Below, one piece after another: positions 1 through 5,052 of a stretch of 6,340 bases of DNA. Position 1 is the stretch's first letter, and each line of letters starts with the position of its first letter. The stretch spans positions 1 to 6,340 of the forward strand of contig JAUWBL010000065.1 of NCBI GenBank assembly GCA_030601715.1. The letters run 5' to 3'. The notes below the pieces were generated by a model. It was not told the origin of the DNA and ran no database searches. It saw only the letters and a program-made list of their open reading frames with translations. The position numbers and the translations under genes are program-made. The stretch is from Candidatus Geothermarchaeota archaeon (lineage in GTDB: Archaea; Thermoproteota; Nitrososphaeria; Geothermarchaeales; JAUWBL01).

Positions 1-361
1 AGGAACCTACACCCTCAGCTACAACTCGTCCCGTGGACTCCTGGATGATTTCAGTTGCCATCACATACCGGACAGTCTCGAAGCCATCTTCATCCTTATC
101 ATAGAAACGCTCCATAATCCGATGCCTAGGCCTACACAAGAAGAAGCCAATCAGCTTTCCAGCTCCCGGGTCAAGAAGAGTCGGCTTCTTACCCCTGCCG
201 AAAATCTTTGTGGTAAAATCAACCTCCGGAATTAGCCACTGCTGGAACTTGCTCGTGAGCATCTGGCTCGTCTGCATGTAGTTATCTACGACTTCCTCTG
301 AGATAACCAACTGACTAGGCGGGCTCTTCACGACTAAGTCTTTATCCTTTTCACCTACCAT
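1..361 (-). CDS. Partial viral-type protein with KPTLLxPGAxKL motif
   Basis: The first 120 residues of a gene that runs off the left edge. It starts at an ATG with a good SD (AGGAAG, 7 nt upstream), 13 nt after the preceding gene stops. Residues 58-70 read KPTLLDPGAGKLI, followed by a Phe-rich strand (GFFLC), a charged stretch, and near the cut end TGRVVAEGVGS. From memory, the combination of KPTLL.PGA.KL and a later ATGRVVAEG.GS stretch recurs in tailed-phage proteins encoded near recombination and replication genes. That is family recollection, not a search result. No catalytic site can be read from this part, and the function is unknown. It is the most downstream visible gene of the minus-strand operon. 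Confidence 0.8.
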   Translation of the reverse strand, partial: MVGEKDKDLVVKSPPSQLVISEEVVDNYMQTSQMLTSKFQQWLIPEVDFTTKIFGRGKKPTLLDPGAGKLIGFFLCRPRHRIMERFYDKDEDGFETVRYVMATEIIQESTGRVVAEGVGS

Positions 362-374
362 AATCACACTTCCT

Positions 375-590
375 TTACTTTTCCTCTTCCTTGATGAACC
401 AGACCTGCTGGAAGGCCCAGCTAGCTTGGAATACAGTTGGACCTATTCGGTTTGCCTCCTTCCGGTACTCGTCGTCGGCAACCTCCTTCCTGAATAGGGA
501 CATCGCATCTGGGAGTGGATCCTGACCCTTACGATACCAGTTGTCCCCTTTGTTCTCAGGTTTCTTTGACTCCGTGATCATCCTGTGCAC
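375..590 (-). CDS. Hypothetical protein, downstream segment as independent ORF
   Basis: This is the C-terminal part of the interrupted gene if it is translated on its own. A GTG at 590 (GAGGG about 10 nt upstream) would give 71 aa; an ATG four codons on is an alternative. The product is charged, with aromatic residues clustered near its end (FQASWAFQQVWF) and a Glu/Lys tail. No family was recognised. The coding-like sequence between the TGA and this GTG argues that the intact gene was longer. Confidence 0.5.
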   Translation of the reverse strand: MHRMITESKKPENKGDNWYRKGQDPLPDAMSLFRKEVADDEYRKEANRIGPTVFQASWAFQQVWFIKEEEK

Positions 591-791
591 TTTCAGCCAT
601 CCCTCAGAATGTCTGTCGGCGCAATCGAGAATGGCCCTAGCGAAGGCGTTCGCTTCTGCCGTGTATCAACCCATTGCCCCACTCTCTCCTTTGGCCGCCC
701 TCTTACCTGCCTCAAAGGCCTCCTTAGGCGTCATGGGCTCCCAGGTGTGAGGCTGGGCATAGAGATGTTCTCTGCGATTTTCTTTCTTCAA
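375..791 (-). pseudogene. Hypothetical protein gene with an in-frame TGA
   Basis: Starting from a TTG at 791 (SD AGGGAG about 10 nt upstream, 17 nt after the preceding stop), the frame reads 41 residues (MKKENRREHLYAQPHTWEPM...) and then meets TGA at 668-666. The same frame continues open for another 96 residues to a TAA at 375. Both halves look like real protein: the part just after the stop (YTAEANAFARAILDCADRH) is an amphipathic helix with no start codon of its own. A read-through product would be about 138 aa, and one base change (TGG to TGA) would explain the stop. TGA is the ordinary stop for most neighbours, so general reassignment is unlikely. Options are nonsense mutation, sequencing error, recoding, or two separate genes. 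The function is not recognised. Confidence 0.6.
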
Positions 792-808
792 TTTACTTTA
801 GCTCCCTG

Positions 809-1348
809 TCAACGGGGTTCGACCACCTCGGCCTCGATGACCCTCTTCTCCCGCTTATCCTCCAGCAGGAAGCCCTCAAGACCCTCTGGCCTCTGTAGGG
901 CTAAGTCCATAAATTCGGCAAAGGTTCCCATGCTGTCGTCGGGTAGCCGCTTGGCGATGTAGCTCATGAACTCGTGGTGGACGTCCACGATGCCTATCTT
1001 GGCGGCGGCCACCTTCCGCTCAAGCAGGTCATGAAAGAGCTTCCAGGAAGCCTTCTCCTCGTCAACAATCTTGACCAGACCCCTGCTTCTTCCTCTTCTG
1101 ACCTGCCGCCTGATGAGGACGGGCTCCATCCTGAAGTCGACGATCTTCTCCACGTTGCCGATCTTAATATTCATCGAGAACGCGAGGATCTGAGACCCCG
1201 TTACCCGGTCCTTAATCCAGCCCTGGGCCTCCACGTCGAGCTCGTCGAGAAGGGCAAAGATCTTCCCCTTCCACGTGCTGACGGAAAGCTTGGTTGTGCG
1301 ACCGGGAATCTTCTCGAAATCCTTGGTGCTGATCTCAACGGTTCTCAT
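809..1348 (-). CDS. Hypothetical protein, 179 aa
   Basis: The longest complete gene in the window. The ATG overlaps the upstream gene's TGA (ATGA), with a GAGG-rich stretch before it. The N-terminal half alternates hydrophobic and polar residues (beta-like, for example ILAFSMNIKIGNVEKIVDF) and ends in a basic patch, RRQVRRGRSRG (about residues 80-90). The C-terminal half is helical: a Lys/Glu-rich helix, the segment IGIVDVHHEFMSYIAKRL and a Glu-rich tail. Base composition is visibly GC-richer than the genes on either side. The basic hinge would suit nucleic-acid binding, but that is inference only. No family was recognised. Confidence 0.85.
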   Translation of the reverse strand: MRTVEISTKDFEKIPGRTTKLSVSTWKGKIFALLDELDVEAQGWIKDRVTGSQILAFSMNIKIGNVEKIVDFRMEPVLIRRQVRRGRSRGLVKIVDEEKASWKLFHDLLERKVAAAKIGIVDVHHEFMSYIAKRLPDDSMGTFAEFMDLALQRPEGLEGFLLEDKREKRVIEAEVVEPR

Positions 1349-1569
1349 ATCCTCATAACCTCATTCATAATTCTGAGCTGGTCCAACGCTATCGGGGCCG
1401 ACTTGGGCTCTGTGGAGTACAGGATGTCCACGATCTTCCCGTCCTTGTCGATGTAGACCTTCTGCACGGGGCAGCTATCCTTCCGGCACTTGGCGCCGTA
1501 TCCCATACGTTGCGCCATGTTCAGCAACCCTCCGCAGCCAGGGCATCTGTGGGCTATAGTTTTACCCAT
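1345..1569 (-). CDS. Small zinc-ribbon protein
   Basis: A 74-aa protein with a CPGCGG knuckle (C9, C12) and a second Cys pair at C28 and C33 (CRKDSC), a plausible four-Cys zinc site. A short beta region follows (VYIDKDGKIVDILYST), then a C-terminal helix. The ATG at 1569 lies inside the end of the upstream gene (GTGAATGGGTAA), with GGGAG about 10 nt before it. Its own TGA overlaps the next ATG by 4 nt. Such free-standing zinc ribbons in archaeal viruses usually bind nucleic acid or partner proteins; the specific role is unknown. Confidence 0.82.
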   Translation of the reverse strand: MGKTIAHRCPGCGGLLNMAQRMGYGAKCRKDSCPVQKVYIDKDGKIVDILYSTEPKSAPIALDQLRIMNEVMRI

Positions 1570-1978
1570 TCACTTTCTTCTCCCAAACTTTTGGATCAAA
1601 TAGGCCTTCCTCTCGTATCTTCCGTCGCGTTCCCTCGCTATAGTAGCCGGACTTGTATCTCTCTTCAAATTGTTTCTTCATCTCCTCCAGAACAAGTTCG
1701 ATGTTTTTAGCCAGTTTCTTCAAATATTTCTCCTTGTCATCGTGACTTTGGACGAGATCATAAGCTGCGTCTACCTTTTGTCTCAACCCATCGATCTGCT
1801 TCTGTAGGCTGTCTATGCTTACCATTATGGAAGAGGTGTCGAGAGACTTCGTTTGCGGTATGGCTGACAGGGCTTCCATGTGTTTTGCTTGTACTAGGCT
1901 CTCCAAGTAGAGGAGGGCGGACCGAATATTGGGATCGAGCTCTCCTAGTGCCATCTTGTACCGTGTTTCTTTGCTCAT
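1562..1978 (-). CDS. Coiled-coil hypothetical protein, 138 aa
   Basis: The start is an ATG overlapping the previous gene's TGA (ATGA), with GGAGG exactly 7 nt upstream. This decides against a longer reading of the same frame, whose extra N-terminus is Pro/His/Arg-rich and overlaps the basic-protein gene. Residues from about 50 to 115 are a continuous charged heptad-like helix (IDSLQKQIDGLRQKVDAAY, then LKKLAKNIELVLEEMKKQFE), so an oligomeric coiled coil is likely. The C-terminus (YYSEGTRRKIREEGLFDPKVW) is basic and aromatic. It could be a scaffold or structural adaptor; no family is recognised. Confidence 0.85.
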   Translation of the reverse strand: MSKETRYKMALGELDPNIRSALLYLESLVQAKHMEALSAIPQTKSLDTSSIMVSIDSLQKQIDGLRQKVDAAYDLVQSHDDKEKYLKKLAKNIELVLEEMKKQFEERYKSGYYSEGTRRKIREEGLFDPKVWEKKVNG

Positions 1979-2211
1979 TGAGGTGCCTCCTCTACTTGGT
2001 GGATCCACTCGCCGAATAGGCGGAGCATCCTGAGGTCGTATATGCCGTAGCCTCCCTTTTGCCAGCGGGGACGCCTCCTGCGAGGCAGACTGGTGCGAAT
2101 GTCGGGTTTGGCTTTTCTTTTCCGCTCCCATCGGTCTGTGATCATGACCATGAGACCCTTCGCCGCAGGGGATGCGTGGGACTGGACGAGTTTGGGCGCC
2201 CATTTCTTCAT
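1975..2211 (-). CDS. Very basic small protein, probable nucleic-acid binder
   Basis: 78 aa from the first ATG (2211). It is rich in Arg and Lys (DRWERKRKAKPDIRTSLPRR, then RRPRW), with a conserved-looking C-terminus, GGYGIYDLRMLRLFGEWIHQ. That composition suggests DNA or RNA binding, by inference. The start is doubtful: the ATG has no SD and would leave 55 nt uncovered in an otherwise gapless operon. The frame stays open upstream and reads SEIKLAPNIRRRIFKRYREQ before the Met, which is equally basic and protein-like, but the only candidate start there is a CTG at 2274. The real protein may be about 99 aa. Its stop overlaps the next start (ATGA). Confidence 0.65.
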   Translation of the reverse strand: MKKWAPKLVQSHASPAAKGLMVMITDRWERKRKAKPDIRTSLPRRRRPRWQKGGYGIYDLRMLRLFGEWIHQVEEAPQ

Positions 2212-2270
2212 CTGTTCTCGGTATCTTTTGAATATTCGACGCCGTATATTCGGGGCGAGTTTGATCTCAC
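2208..2270 (-). CDS. Possible 20-aa linking ORF
   Basis: A GTG at 2270 overlaps the stop of the upstream coiled-coil gene (GTGA) and reads 20 residues (RSNSPRIYGVEYSKDTENR after the Met). It ends in a TGA that overlaps the ATG of the basic protein (ATGA). The two overlaps match the style of the rest of the operon, so this may be a translated linker that couples the flanking genes. There is no SD at a normal distance, and the other frame here also looks coding, so this is a weak call. Confidence 0.22.
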   Translation of the reverse strand: MRSNSPRIYGVEYSKDTENR

Positions 2271-2524
2271 TCAGGGACAGGCTCTATGGCCTCCTTTGCT
2301 ACGGCCTCCCTGAGGCGTGTCCAGAGGGATTTGCTTTTCTCCTCGACGTCGTCTACTCTCTCGCGTGTGGCGATCTCTAACTTGTCGACATAGGCCGTGA
2401 GTTCCCCGAATGCCTTCAAGGTATCGTCCAGCCTCTTCTTAGTGCTCTTCTCCATTTTGTCAAGCCGATCCTCTATGAACTTCTTGAACTCGGCAAACTC
2501 CTTTGAGGTTACTACTTCCACCAA
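2267..2524 (-). CDS. Coiled-coil hypothetical protein, 85 aa
   Basis: I take the TTG at 2524 as start because a GGGAGG lies 8 nt upstream; an in-frame GTG at 2533 overlaps that SD and is too close to use it. The product is almost entirely a charged helix (FAEFKKFIEDRLDKMEKSTK, then LEIATRERVDDVEEKSKSLW), ending in EPVPE. A parallel coiled coil is likely. The SD is built from the end of the upstream gene (GGG AGG TGA). Function unknown. Confidence 0.82.
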   Translation of the reverse strand: MVEVVTSKEFAEFKKFIEDRLDKMEKSTKKRLDDTLKAFGELTAYVDKLEIATRERVDDVEEKSKSLWTRLREAVAKEAIEPVPE

Positions 2525-2529
2525 ACAAT

Positions 2530-2664
2530 TCACCTCCCTTCGTCTTCTTTTTTGTAACGTTTAGTCAGGTCTATGGAGATGGACACCTTCATATGGAAAC
2601 CCAAAGCCTCCATCTCCTCTTGGAAAGCGGCTACCCGTTTCATAGCATCCTTAAGATCCTTCAA
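2530..2664 (-). CDS. Small helical protein, 44 aa, TTG start
   Basis: The chosen TTG overlaps the preceding stop (TTGA) and has AGGAGG 7 nt upstream, the same geometry as other starts in this operon. An in-frame ATG 13 codons upstream (2703) would add a Gly/Lys-rich leader, but has only a GAGG 2 nt before it. The protein has an amphipathic helix (LKDAMKRVAAFQEEMEALG) followed by a strand (HMKVSISIDL) and a charged tail. No family is recognised. Confidence 0.68.
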   Translation of the reverse strand: MKDLKDAMKRVAAFQEEMEALGFHMKVSISIDLTKRYKKEDEGR

Positions 2665-2912
2665 CCCTGGGCCTCCTCCCTTCTTACCTTCTTGATCAGC
2701 CATTCCCTCTGCTTCCGCGATAGATCTGCTATCTTCATCTCCGTGAGGCCACATCGAAGACAAAAGTGTGAAAGCCTCTTTCCAATTAAATCCGGTGTGG
2801 GATAGGCTGGTGAACTCTTCTGACCAGGGATTGGAGCAAGTACCCAATCATGATCTTTAAATAAACAAATCAGACGCCCTTTCATGTATTGCTTCGTTAT
2901 CTTCGCCGACAT
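2661..2912 (-). CDS. Small zinc-binding protein (C-H / CxxC)
   Basis: 83 aa. The ATG shares its A with the preceding stop (TGATG), with GGGAGG about 10 nt upstream; the frame is open further upstream but that part shadows the membrane-protein gene. It has ICLFKDHDW (C16, H21) and later FCLRCGLTE (C51, C54), which together make a C..H..CxxC site. Tailed phages often carry small proteins with a C-x4-H-x-W strand pairing with CxRCG, and this one resembles them. The C-terminal helix ends REEAQG. A structural zinc ribbon is the safest statement. Confidence 0.82.
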   Translation of the reverse strand: MSAKITKQYMKGRLICLFKDHDWVLAPIPGQKSSPAYPTPDLIGKRLSHFCLRCGLTEMKIADLSRKQREWLIKKVRREEAQG

Positions 2913-3187
2913 CAGCAGTCGTCCTCCCTGTAGATTCCGTGCATCATGATGAGGAAAGAGGGAATGAAGCAAAGGGCTATGATCGCCTTCGTGGTCAAGG
3001 TCACACCGAGTATTATGAGAGGTAGTATCAGAGAGGCAAAGATGCCTGTAATTCCTATGAGCATCTCGAAGATCGGGCTTCTGATCCCACCTATGAGCCC
3101 ACCTATGAACCCTGGAACAGCCCTTATCTTCTCGACAAATCCCTGGGCTAGCCACCGCCAGAATCTGGGCTGCTCACACACCGCCAT
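2912..3187 (-). CDS. Membrane protein with two transmembrane helices
   Basis: 91 aa from an ATG at 3187, preceded by GAGG and GGAGG inside the end of the upstream gene. The N-terminus is aromatic and basic (RFWRWLAQGFVEKIR). A Gly-rich hydrophobic stretch follows (about 25-35), then two clear membrane segments at about 42-62 and 68-84. The tail (REDDC) is acidic. Length and layout would fit a small viral membrane protein such as a holin-like pore, but no diagnostic motif is present. The helical gene just upstream separates it from a second membrane-protein gene. A GTG two codons later is an alternative start. Confidence 0.8.
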   Translation of the reverse strand: MAVCEQPRFWRWLAQGFVEKIRAVPGFIGGLIGGIRSPIFEMLIGITGIFASLILPLIILGVTLTTKAIIALCFIPSFLIMMHGIYREDDC

Positions 3188-3371
3188 CAGCCTCCAGCCT
3201 CTTCGCCTCTCTGTACATCCGCAATATGCGGGCCTCCACATGATCCCTGACCGCGGCCTCAAGTCGTGAGACCGCGCTCCCGATTCCAATCGTCATAGAT
3301 GGATCACCATCCACTATCTCCCTCATGCGCATGACGAGCCCCGCCAGCTCCTCCATGGACTCCTGATTCAT
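3174..3371 (-). CDS. Small helical hypothetical protein, 65 aa
   Basis: The ATG overlaps the upstream TGA (ATGA). It has two helical blocks: MEELAGLVMRMREIV and SRLEAAVRDHVEARILRMYR, separated by a Gly/Ser-containing turn. Soluble and charged, it sits between two membrane-protein genes and may work with them, which is only a positional inference. It ends RLEADGGV, and the start of the next gene lies inside this end. Confidence 0.78.
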   Translation of the reverse strand: MNQESMEELAGLVMRMREIVDGDPSMTIGIGSAVSRLEAAVRDHVEARILRMYREAKRLEADGGV

Positions 3372-3514
3372 TCCTCGTCTTCAACCTCTGGCTTCTCGGT
3401 TGCGGCTTTCTTCCCCTCCTGGTAAGTCACGAAAAGGCAAAGCCAGAAGAGGAACGACAGGACTATGCCGGAGCCGAGACCTATCCAGAAATCAACGGTC
3501 TGCCAGCACGCCAT
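3368..3514 (-). CDS. Single-pass membrane protein, 48 aa
   Basis: A short gene whose ATG shares its A with the upstream stop (TGATG); GGAGG lies 10 nt upstream. Residues 9-30 are one strongly hydrophobic helix (FWIGLGSGIVLSFLFWLCLF). The C-terminal 18 residues are charged (QEGKKAATEKPEVEDEE), giving a one-span protein with a soluble acidic tail. Its stop overlaps the start of the next gene (ATGA). Small single-span proteins like this are common in viral lysis or envelope modules, but nothing here is diagnostic. Confidence 0.82.
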   Translation of the reverse strand: MACWQTVDFWIGLGSGIVLSFLFWLCLFVTYQEGKKAATEKPEVEDEE

Positions 3515-3858
3515 CAGGCTTTAACCTCCTCCATTTCTCTCTCCACCTTTTCCAAAACTTTGAAAGCCTCTCTTCCGATTGAGGTGAGACCCCAAATGGT
3601 GTAGTCAAGGACGGGAGTTTCTTCTAGTATGCCGTTATCCGTAAGTTTCTCAAGATGCCAAGTTAGGCTCCCTTCGCTAACCAGTCGATCCAGCCTGTCA
3701 GAGACTCTGCGTTTGATTCGTTCAAAGTTTTTGCCACCAGGAACCAAACCGAGGTCCATAATGATGGCAAGTCGAACATCACTCGTGATAGCAATGGCAA
3801 ACTGTTCAAGGGTTAGATGTGGCTTGAAGAGTCCTAAAAGATTTTCAACAAGTGTCAC
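3514..3858 (-). CDS. Winged-helix (ArsR-like) DNA-binding protein
   Basis: 114 aa with a GTG start one base into the upstream TAG (TAGTG). The body is a winged helix of the type common in archaea: a first helix (SDVRLAIIMDLGL), a middle helix (ERIKRRVSDRLDRL), a recognition helix around SLTWHLEKLTDNGILEE, a beta wing (PVLDYTIWGLTSIG) and a long C-terminal helix that probably dimerises. The pattern tLxwHLxkLxxxGil...Y.LT..G is the basis for the call. It is likely a transcription regulator of this element; its target is unknown. It is AT-richer than the flanking genes. Confidence 0.85.
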   Translation of the reverse strand: MTLVENLLGLFKPHLTLEQFAIAITSDVRLAIIMDLGLVPGGKNFERIKRRVSDRLDRLVSEGSLTWHLEKLTDNGILEETPVLDYTIWGLTSIGREAFKVLEKVEREMEEVKA

Positions 3859-3873
3859 TAGCCCTCAGCCTCC
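3856..3873 (-). promoter_or_regulatory. Junction motif variant with GTG start
   Basis: GGAGGCTGAGGGCTAGTG, two bases different from the consensus at 4480-4497. It encodes EAEG*, ends in TAG and starts the winged-helix gene at GTG. Confidence 0.7.
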
Positions 3874-4031
3874 TCCTTCCAAGGGTAGAGCTCAGGATCG
3901 TGTACCCAGGGTTCATATACATAACAGAGTTTGAGCTTACCTTGGGGCCCTATCTCGGCGATCAAATTGTTTCCAGGCTCTGCCAAAATAATGCAGCCCC
4001 CAAAAGGCTTCAGAACGAGGACGATTTTCAA
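3858..4031 (-). CDS. Small beta-rich hypothetical protein, 57 aa
   Basis: The TTG start overlaps the preceding TGA (TTGA) and has GGAGG exactly 7 nt upstream. The N-terminus is a hydrophobic strand (MKIVLVLKPFGGCIILAEPG), followed by NLIAEIGPQGKLKLCYVY and EPWVHDPELYPW. Short strands separated by Pro/Gly turns suggest a compact beta fold. It ends KEEAEG, where the last codons form the SD of the winged-helix gene. The family is not recognised. Confidence 0.78.
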   Translation of the reverse strand: MKIVLVLKPFGGCIILAEPGNNLIAEIGPQGKLKLCYVYEPWVHDPELYPWKEEAEG

Positions 4032-4351
4032 GCCTTAGCCTCCTTTTCGATGTCGTAAAAGTCCTCGGGAAACTTTGGCTCCTCCTGGCCCATCTTCCTG
4101 ATCTTCTGTTTCAGTCTCCTTATCGTCGCCTCGGAGGAGATGATCCCCTTCCTGAGCTTGAACTGGTAGTACTGCACGTCCAAGAGGTATTCGAGGGCGC
4201 GGATGAGCTGGTCAACGACGTGGGACTCGTCATTCGTCATGTCGTGGACGTCTATGTGCCTCAGGCTGTTCACGATGTTGTAGACGCCCTTTCCGGTGAG
4301 GTTGATGCACTCGTCGACGAGGTCACCCATCCGATTAAGCTGCTTGTTCAT
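4028..4351 (-). CDS. Helical hypothetical protein, 107 aa
   Basis: The ATG shares its A with the upstream stop (TGATG), SD GGAGG 10 nt before. It is mostly alpha-helical: NRMGDLVDECINLTGKGVYN, VVDQLIRALEYLLDVQYYQ, then a basic helix (ATIRRLKQKIRKMG) and a Pro/Phe-rich linker ending EKEAKA. The basic helix could touch nucleic acid. No family was recognised. It is GC-richer than the two genes that follow. Confidence 0.85.
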   Translation of the reverse strand: MNKQLNRMGDLVDECINLTGKGVYNIVNSLRHIDVHDMTNDESHVVDQLIRALEYLLDVQYYQFKLRKGIISSEATIRRLKQKIRKMGQEEPKFPEDFYDIEKEAKA

Positions 4352-4366
4352 CAGCCCTCAGCCTCC
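4349..4366 (-). promoter_or_regulatory. Junction motif: SD + stop + start, second identical copy
   Basis: GGAGGCTGAGGGCTGATG, identical to 4480-4497, encoding EAEG* of the 43-aa protein and starting the 107-aa helical protein. Confidence 0.75.
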
Positions 4367-4482
4367 TCTAAGTGATCCAGTATCAGCTCGACTGCATCTT
4401 TTAGGTAACTGATGCTTATCGGCGTCGTGTAGACTCGGCTTTTTTCGAGGAATCGTCTGGCCTCTTTGAGTTTCTCACCCAT
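4351..4482 (-). CDS. Small helical protein, 43 aa
   Basis: Joined to both neighbours by TGATG overlaps and flanked by two identical copies of the 18-nt junction GGAGGCTGAGGGCTGATG. The product (MGEKLKEARRFLEKSRVYTT...) has an N-terminal helix, a short extended part and a second helix (YLKDAVELILDHLEEAEG). Although short, its exact fit between two SD/stop/start junctions makes it convincing as a gene. Function unknown. Confidence 0.8.
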   Translation of the reverse strand: MGEKLKEARRFLEKSRVYTTPISISYLKDAVELILDHLEEAEG

Positions 4483-4497
4483 CAGCCCTCAGCCTCC
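4480..4497 (-). promoter_or_regulatory. Junction motif: SD + stop + start
   Basis: GGAGGCTGAGGGCTGATG. It encodes the tail EAEG* of the zinc-ribbon protein and carries the SD and ATG of the next gene. An identical copy lies at 4349-4366. Confidence 0.75.
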
Positions 4498-4742
4498 TTC
4501 GGCTTCTCAGAACGATGATAGGGAAATGCGTATTTCCGAACTTTCTCAGCAGTATCTGCATCCGAGGTCGGAATCTTCACAGTTCTGGGCAAATCAAGGT
4601 CTATCTGCTGTGTAACTTTGCGGCAAACGGGACAGTGAATAAAGTTACTTCCGACCTTGCTTCTATTCCATGCCCGGACATTGCCACATTCCTTACAGGC
4701 AGATAGACAGACTTGGTGCCTCGTAATGTTGATTTCAACCAT
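4482..4742 (-). CDS. Zinc-ribbon protein, 86 aa
   Basis: Two CxxC knuckles, CKEC (C16, C19) and CPVC (C37, C40), separated by 17 residues, form a classic zinc ribbon; C12 is an extra Cys. A beta strand (QQIDLDLPRTVKIPT) and a basic C-terminus ending KPKEAEG follow. The ATG shares its A with the stop of the preceding gene (TGATG), with GGGGAG upstream. Probably a nucleic-acid or protein-binding accessory factor; the exact role cannot be read. Confidence 0.83.
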   Translation of the reverse strand: MVEINITRHQVCLSACKECGNVRAWNRSKVGSNFIHCPVCRKVTQQIDLDLPRTVKIPTSDADTAEKVRKYAFPYHRSEKPKEAEG

Positions 4743-4757
4743 CAGCCCTCAATCTCC
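4740..4757 (-). promoter_or_regulatory. Junction motif variant
   Basis: GGAGATTGAGGGCTGATG, two bases different from the consensus. It encodes EIEG* of the DUF6011-like protein and starts the zinc-ribbon gene. Confidence 0.65.
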
Positions 4758-4858
4758 CCTCTCTTGATTTTAGCCCAGCACTTGGGGCCTATCCCGCGCT
4801 CAACGCTCTTCGGAACCCTGAGAGGCTTCCCGCAGACACGGCAGGTCGTTGACGCCAT
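4742..4858 (-). CDS. DUF6011-like zinc-finger protein, 38 aa
   Basis: Very short but recognisable: CRVCGKPLRVPKSVERGIGP followed by KCWAK. The pattern CxxCGxxL...S...GxGPxC is that of the small DUF6011-type zinc finger found in many phage and archaeal accessory proteins. C6, C9 and C27 are three ligands; a fourth is not evident. The ATG lies 1 nt after the upstream stop, with AAGG 6 nt before it. Its TGA overlaps the next ATG. Too short to have a catalytic role; structural or DNA-binding by inference. Confidence 0.78.
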   Translation of the reverse strand: MASTTCRVCGKPLRVPKSVERGIGPKCWAKIKRGEIEG

Positions 4859-4859
4859 G

Positions 4860-4991
4860 TCAGGCCTTAGCCCCCTTTGGCTTCCCTACGAGAACCTCCA
4901 TGAGAATAGCTTTCCAGGTCCTTTCGCCCTTCACCTTCATAAGTTCGTCGTATTCGTCGTCGTCCAAAATTATCTGGATCTGCTTGACCAA
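4860..4991 (-). CDS. Small RHH (CopG-like) protein, first gene of the main operon
   Basis: 43 aa: an N-terminal strand (KQIQIILDDDEYDEL) and the helix KVKGERTWKAILMEVLVG. A beta strand followed by D(D/E)xxYxxL and the RTWKxxL helix matches short archaeal ribbon-helix-helix proteins, which bind DNA as dimers through the strand. The TTG at 4991 is the first possible start, as TGA lies three codons upstream in frame. It has no SD and sits only about 8-16 nt after the predicted transcript start. It is divergent from another RHH gene, so it may regulate the shared promoter. Confidence 0.75.
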   Translation of the reverse strand: MVKQIQIILDDDEYDELMKVKGERTWKAILMEVLVGKPKGAKA

Positions 4992-5052
4992 TGTGTGTCA
5001 GTATGTATGCCGAATAAAAGTTTATAAGATTATAGGTTTACCTGATTTGGTA
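4992..5052. promoter_or_regulatory. Bidirectional archaeal promoter with palindromic TATA
   Basis: The 61-bp gap between the two divergent RHH genes holds TTTATAAG (5021-5028), preceded by the A-rich AATAAAAG, which fits a BRE. For the plus strand, a start about 25 nt downstream of the TATA centre falls at or next to the ATG at 5053, so the mRNA would be leaderless; no SD exists. Read on the minus strand the same element is CTTATAAA and would start transcription near 5000, just before the TTG at 4991. TATAA-GA-TTATA (5023-5034) is a perfect dyad. It may give a second minus-strand TATA (CTATAAT) or an operator. Confidence 0.72.

Noticed and set aside
666..668. Genome-wide reassignment of UGA to Trp
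   Set aside because: Most genes in the window end in TGA at precise overlaps with the next start, so TGA functions as stop here.
974..1456. Open plus-strand frame of 160 codons
   Set aside because: It lies opposite two well-supported minus-strand genes with SDs and overlapping stop/start; its Leu/Pro/Asp-rich product is a typical antisense shadow, with no promoter or SD.
1979..2203. N-terminal extension of the 138-aa coiled-coil protein to 2203
   Set aside because: The extension is Pro/His/Arg low-complexity and overlaps the basic protein gene; ATG 1978 has an ideal SD and the ATGA overlap.
2547..2556. T-run as an archaeal terminator
   Set aside because: The T-run is on the plus strand inside a minus-strand gene; it is not T-rich in the sense of the transcribed operon.
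2913..3155. Upstream extension of the C-H/CxxC zinc protein to 3155
   Set aside because: It is antiphase to the transmembrane segments of the neighbouring membrane protein; the TGATG overlap and SD fix the start at 2912.
3858..4742. Repeated EAEG C-termini as a functional degradation or sorting tag
   Set aside because: The tail is explained by the reading of the SD/stop sequence in the codons; related junctions give EAKA, EAQG or GG, so selection is likely on the nucleotides.
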